Assembly (NCBI RefSeq): GCF_000769405.2
Contig: NZ_CP053440.1
Location: 620,001-684,000 of the forward strand
DNA: 64,000 nucleotides
Direction of reading: 5' to 3'
DNA from: Rhizobium brockwellii
Lineage (GTDB): Bacteria > Pseudomonadota > Alphaproteobacteria > Rhizobiales > Rhizobiaceae
The notes beneath the pieces are model-generated. The model ran no database searches, was not told the origin of the DNA, and saw nothing but the letters and a program-made list of their open reading frames with translations. The position numbers were made by a program, and so were the translations under genes. How positions within the stretch are numbered: the stretch's first letter is position 1; the number at the start of each line of letters is the position of its first letter. Below, in pieces: positions 62,509 to 64,000 of the stretch.

Positions 62509-62613
62509 ATTACGAGCTCATCCAGACCGCAAGCGTCAGCATTCTTCCTGCCGCTGCTGCGCGAGTTCATCCGTCTCCGCAAGTCGGCCACGGAGGTCAG
62601 CCGATTCCGCTGA
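62505..62613 (+). pseudogene. Remnant toxin gene with internal deletion
   Basis: The ATG overlaps the antitoxin stop, as usual for a toxin gene. The first eight codons read MNYELIQT, then the frame is lost; the +1 frame continues ASAFFLPLLREFIRLRKSA to a TGA at 62611. N-terminus and C-terminus therefore seem joined after loss of the middle. A full toxin of this layout would be some 100-140 residues. The inference rests on gene order and the two fragments; the toxin family is not named with certainty. Confidence 0.5.
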
Positions 62614-62894
62614 GCGGGCGCTGAGAGCTCGAATCAGGGTTTGCGCACGAACTCGGTGCGCGGCCGATGGTGACTCGGTCACCGTCATCTAGGATTTGAA
62701 GGTCAACGGAGCCGGATGCTGTCATCTCCGAAGCCGGACGCCATTTCATAGTTGTATTCGCGATTTCAGCGGCCATGTTCGCCTCGGTTCCTCAGAAGTC
62801 CTTGGCGCCTTCCGTGCGAGAGCGGTGTGCAAAGGCGCTTATCGCAGACGTTACCCAAGGCAACTCGGACGGCACTGCTGAACGTGTGAGATCG

Positions 62895-63115
62895 TCAAGT
62901 CCGCACGAAGCGATTGGCCTTTGCTTGCGCGTCCATATCCTCTCGCCGGAAATAGATCGCCCGGCCGCAACGGATCGGGCTATGGCCCTGGACGATGATG
63001 ATCTGCTCGTCCTTGCGCATCGACTGGGTGATCTCGGCCACAGCCGGTCGACCAAGATGCGCGTGCCGTCCTTGTCGTCTTTCGGCTCGTAGATTCGTTT
63101 GAGGTGCAAGGCCAT
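62895..63115 (-). pseudogene. Chimera of DUF488 N-terminus and TraG/VirD4 C-terminus
   Basis: From ATG 63115 the first 25 codons (MALHLKRIYEPKDDKDGTRI then LVDRLWPR) match the start of DUF488/YeaO proteins. At about 63041 the DUF488 frame is lost and another frame reads VAEITQSMRKDEQIIIVQGH followed by PIRCGRAIYFRREDMDAQAK, ending at a TGA at 62895-62897. This second part resembles the C-terminus of TraG/VirD4 coupling proteins (DEQI...G...P-R-CGRAI-FRR). The two pieces are unrelated, so a deletion or recombination joined them. Neither product is functional. Confidence 0.6.
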
Positions 63116-63370
63116 TTGTCCACCCGACATAAGTTCGAAAACTAGACGAATACGCGTGACAGGGTTTTGGTTCCAGGCTTGAGCCCGCAGCTCGATCTGG
63201 TGCGTGGCACAGGCAGCCATCGCACTCAACTTAGGAATATAGGTTGTCGGTCGGCCACAGATGAACGCCTCCGATTGCTGTAGCATTGTCGCGGCCAACT
63301 GACGTTGTTCGGTCCTTGGCCGCTGATATTTTTCGATTCTCCCAATATTGCCAAATGTCACGTTTCGAAT

Positions 63371-64000
63371 ATGCCTGTGGCTTTGTGGAGGGATTTGCAA
63401 TTGACGCAGCTTTCGAACGCCCGCGCTTCATTCTTCGAACTGATCGTTCTGATCGGGCTCGGCGTTGCCGTCAGCGCTCCAGCGGCATCGGCGGGCCAGA
63501 ACGAATGCGCCGGCCGCGCCTCAGACATCATCCGTCTTGCCTATCCGGGTGCCAACAACGCCGACGACGCTTTTCTGTTTGAGGGCGCAACCATCACATT
63601 GCCGACAGACGACAATGTCGACGGCGATCCGCGTCGGGTGATTTGCCGGATCTGGCCAGCTCAACCGCAACTGACGCTTGTTGCTGTCCCATTGATGACA
63701 GAGCAGTCGGATTCGGAAAACGAGGGGGACATCGAACTGCTCGTGGTCGACAGCACCAATCTTCATGTAAAGCAGCGCCTGCGTCTTCAGGGACTGATGT
63801 CCGACGATGCCATTCATGTAGAAAGCGTCGCCTTCGATACCGCACGTTATCAACTCGCTCCTGGGAAAACGGCTTTTGGACTGCGTGTTACGCTGGAAGG
63901 TAGCTCGCGCGCCAATCCATTCGGCGAAACGACCTTATGGCTCTTCTCAGTCGACGCTGATGGGCTGAAGCCGGTTCTCGACAATATTGTCGTCAGCGAG
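63371..64000 (+). CDS. Secreted protein of unknown function, cut by the window edge
   Basis: From ATG 63371 the frame is open to the window end (210 codons). An N-terminal signal peptide is clear: hydrophobic FFELIVLIGLGVAVSAPAAS and ASAGQ cleavage. The mature part reads NECAGRASDIIRLAYPGANNADDAFLFEGATITLP, then ICRIWPAQPQLTLVAVPLM, and RYQLAPGKTAFGLRVTLEGSSRANPFGETTLW with beta-rich character and two or more cysteines. TTG 63395/63401 with GGAGGG upstream are alternative starts. The type of sequence is seen in proteobacterial periplasmic proteins of unknown role. Confidence 0.75.
   Translation, partial: MPVALWRDLQLTQLSNARASFFELIVLIGLGVAVSAPAASAGQNECAGRASDIIRLAYPGANNADDAFLFEGATITLPTDDNVDGDPRRVICRIWPAQPQLTLVAVPLMTEQSDSENEGDIELLVVDSTNLHVKQRLRLQGLMSDDAIHVESVAFDTARYQLAPGKTAFGLRVTLEGSSRANPFGETTLWLFSVDADGLKPVLDNIVVSE

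Noticed and set aside
1-64000. CRISPR arrays, rRNA, tRNA and complete insertion sequences
   Set aside because: No regularly spaced repeats, no cloverleaf candidates and no transposase-like frames with terminal inverted repeats were noticed by eye; a dedicated search could still find weak cases.

Overview
The window looks like accessory DNA, probably plasmid or chromid, from a Rhizobium/Sinorhizobium/Agrobacterium-type alphaproteobacterium. It is GC-rich and tightly packed with catabolic operons, each pairing an ABC uptake system with GntR, LacI, AraC or TetR regulators. It also carries small rhizobial families (DUF2188-like, DUF1173, I78 inhibitor) and, at the right end, broken plasmid genes (a TraG/VirD4-type C-terminus and a toxin-antitoxin remnant). 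The organism call is inference from gene content. No rRNA, tRNA, CRISPR array or complete insertion sequence was seen.

Layout. 1-7.9 kb: an aldehyde dehydrogenase (cut by the window edge), a GMC alcohol oxidase/dehydrogenase, a complete branched-chain amino-acid-type (Liv) ABC transporter and an SDR, followed by an AraC regulator. 8.8-10.8 kb: an opposite-strand operon of NTF2-like, MoaF-like and SDR proteins. 10.8-13.2 kb: a decayed stretch with one small DUF2188-like gene. 13.2-14.6 kb: a GGDEF protein and an I78 inhibitor. 14.6-22.4 kb: CUT1 sugar ABC system A with a Gfo/Idh/MocA dehydrogenase, a TIM-barrel isomerase, an esterase and a GntR regulator; its ATPase gene is divergent. 22.5-28.7 kb: an enolase-superfamily enzyme divergent from a GntR regulator and CUT1 system B. 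29.1-38.9 kb: CUT1 system C with two putative alpha-L-fucosidases (GH151-like and GH95) and a LacI regulator, a likely fucoside-utilisation operon. 39.0-44.0 kb: two TIM-barrel isomerases, an acid-sugar dehydratase, a GntR regulator and a 2-hydroxyacid dehydrogenase. 44.1-49.8 kb: CUT1-like system D with two different ATPases and a 67-residue membrane protein, resembling the GlpSTPQUV layout. 50.2-55.3 kb: TetR, Tm-1-like UPF0261, PEP-hydrolase-like, cupin, M24 and DJ-1/PfpI. 55.4-60.8 kb: GntR divergent from an Ldh-family dehydrogenase, an iron alcohol dehydrogenase, an aldehyde dehydrogenase and an alpha/beta hydrolase. 60.9-63.1 kb: gene debris (DUF1173, orphan Phd antitoxin, DUF488/TraG chimera). 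63.4 kb to the end: a partial secreted protein.

How it fits together: each module imports a small organic compound or (oligo)saccharide and makes soluble enzymes to isomerise, dehydrate and oxidise it, under a local repressor. The best regulatory evidence is a set of shared operator-like palindromes. TGGTNNNACCA sites occur between the isomerase genes (39.9 kb) and twice upstream of transporter D (49.97 and 50.15 kb), which suggests one GntR regulon. CTGATCNATCAG occurs in the promoter of the 23.7-kb gntR and again upstream of its ABC operon. Substrates other than the fucosides cannot be named from sequence alone.
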